The notes below the pieces were generated by a model. It was given only the letters and a program-made list of their open reading frames with translations, was not told the DNA's origin and did not search any database. A program made the position numbers and the translations under genes. Positions 5,727 to 6,307 of a stretch of 6,307 bases of DNA are shown here, in pieces; positions within the stretch are counted from its first letter, which is position 1; each line of letters begins with the position of its first letter. Source of the DNA: Solirubrobacterales bacterium (lineage in GTDB: Bacteria; Actinomycetota; Thermoleophilia; Solirubrobacterales; Solirubrobacteraceae); the NCBI GenBank assembly GCA_025964075.1, contig JAOPZQ010000222.1, forward strand, positions 1 through 6,307, given 5' to 3'.

Positions 5727-5763
5727 GAGCGCCGCGGACGTTAGCGGACGCTACGGTTCGGAC
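5727..5763. promoter_or_regulatory. 37-bp divergent promoter region with tandem decamers
   Basis: This gap must serve two divergent genes. On the minus strand TAACGT (5743-5738) ends 11 nt before the glycosyltransferase GTG. On the plus strand TACGGT (5752-5757) ends 6 nt before the methyltransferase GTG, which places a typical start site on the codon itself. The tandem decamers GCGGACGTTA and GCGGACGCTA (5734-5753, 9 of 10 identical) overlap both boxes and could be a regulator site. There is no Shine-Dalgarno on either side. Each -35 region would lie in or beside the other gene's first codons. Confidence 0.4.
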
Positions 5764-6307
5764 GGTGAATCCCGACGCCATCCGCGAGGTCAACGTCCGC
5801 TACCACGACGCTGCGGCGCGCGAGTACGACGCCAAGTGGGGCGTGAGCTTCGAGGAGGTCGGCCGCGAGCAGGTGCTCGGCAAGCTGCGCAAGGCGCTCG
5901 GCCGGCGCCCGGGGCACTTCCCGCGTGCGCTCGAGGTCGGGGCCGGGACGGGCTACTTCTCGCTCAACCTCGTGCGGGAGGGGGTGATCGGGGCCGCGAC
6001 GTGCACCGACATCTCCCCCGGCATGGTCGAGGCGCTCGAGGAGAACGCGGCGCGCCTCGGGGTCGACGTCGAGGCGAGCGTGGCCGAGGCGGAGAGCCTG
6101 CCCTTCCCCGACTCGTGGTTCGACCTCGTCCTCGGCCACGCCGTGCTGCACCACCTGCCCCACCTCGACGCCGCGTTCGCCGAGTTCCACCGCGTGCTGC
6201 GGCCGGGCGGCTGGATCGTCTTCGCGGGGGAGCCATCGCGGCGGGGGGACCGGATCGCGGCCGTCCCGAAGCGGCTCGCGCATCGCGCGGCGCCGCTGTG
6301 GCGCTCG
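5764..6307 (+). CDS. Class I SAM-dependent methyltransferase (Methyltransf_11 type), 5' part (3' end outside window)
   Basis: The frame opens with GTG at 5764 and stays open for 181 codons to the window edge, so no stop is visible. The protein begins MNPDAIREVNVRYHDAAAREYD, a usual opening for this family. Motif I is EVGAGTGYF (57-65), which binds S-adenosylmethionine. D82 in TDIS is the likely acidic ribose-binding residue after strand 2. SLPFPDSWFDLV and GHAVLHHL (124-131) form motif II and the following helix, and RVLRPGGW (143-150) is the motif III block typical of Methyltransf_11. Relatives act on small molecules such as quinones, lipids or sugars; the substrate here is not predictable. 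It is divergent from the glycosyltransferase across 37 bp, so a shared glycan or lipid pathway is possible but unproven. Confidence 0.9.

Noticed and set aside
4620..5744. 374-codon open frame antisense to the glycosyltransferase
   Set aside because: It is mostly Val/Gly/Asp/Arg repeats typical of the opposite strand of a GC-rich gene, with no motif or start signal.
4357..5793. 478-codon open frame on the minus strand over the glycosyltransferase in another frame
   Set aside because: It is an Arg/Pro-rich shadow of the real glycosyltransferase frame. Its GKKGSDPFF stretch is only another reading of the palindromic repeat.
5741..6283. Minus-strand open frame antisense to the methyltransferase
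   Set aside because: The plus strand shows ordered SAM-methyltransferase motifs, while this frame is low-complexity and motif-free.

Overview
This is a very GC-rich window with strong G/C at third codon positions. It encodes seven proteins and no RNA genes. The protein set is an M17 aminopeptidase, a TetR regulator, an acyl-CoA dehydrogenase, a MeaB GTPase, a hexapeptide acyltransferase, a GT4 glycosyltransferase and a SAM methyltransferase. Together with GTG starts and starts that lack a Shine-Dalgarno sequence, it suggests a high-GC actinobacterium, possibly of the Thermoleophilia type. That placement is inference from style, not from a marker gene.

Layout: 1-858 (+) is the 3' part of a leucyl-aminopeptidase-type peptidase. 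855-1466 (-) is a TetR regulator, and 1536-2681 (+) is the acyl-CoA dehydrogenase it probably controls through an operator at 1502-1523. 2752-3717 (-) is MeaB, the GTPase partner of B12-dependent acyl-CoA mutases. 3812-4519 (+) is a hexapeptide-repeat acyltransferase. 4506-5726 (-) is a glycogen-synthase-like GT4 glycosyltransferase. 5764-6307 (+) is the 5' part of a class I methyltransferase cut by the window edge. No stretch over 300 bases lacks a gene.

The architecture is more unusual than the genes. All seven genes alternate strand strictly (+ - + - + - +), so there is no co-directional pair and no visible operon. The three convergent junctions are very tight: one uses a shared CTAG for both stops, one is filled by a perfect 26-bp-arm hairpin (2684-2744), and one carries a 29-bp palindrome (4520-4548). 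The two repeats share GGGGTC/GACCCC ends or core and look like dispersed REP/MITE-like elements. The second is shaped like a bidirectional terminator and has also been read into the glycosyltransferase, giving it a short repeat-encoded tail. Several starts have a TAnnnT box only 6-12 nt upstream, which suggests leaderless or nearly leaderless transcripts.

Functionally, the regulator, dehydrogenase and MeaB fit acyl-CoA (fatty-acid or branched-chain) catabolism ending in propionyl/methylmalonyl-CoA. The acyltransferase, glycosyltransferase and methyltransferase fit glycan or cell-surface metabolism. I see no defence system, CRISPR array or transposase gene; the best candidates for something little described are the repeat pair and the alternating, overlapping gene layout.
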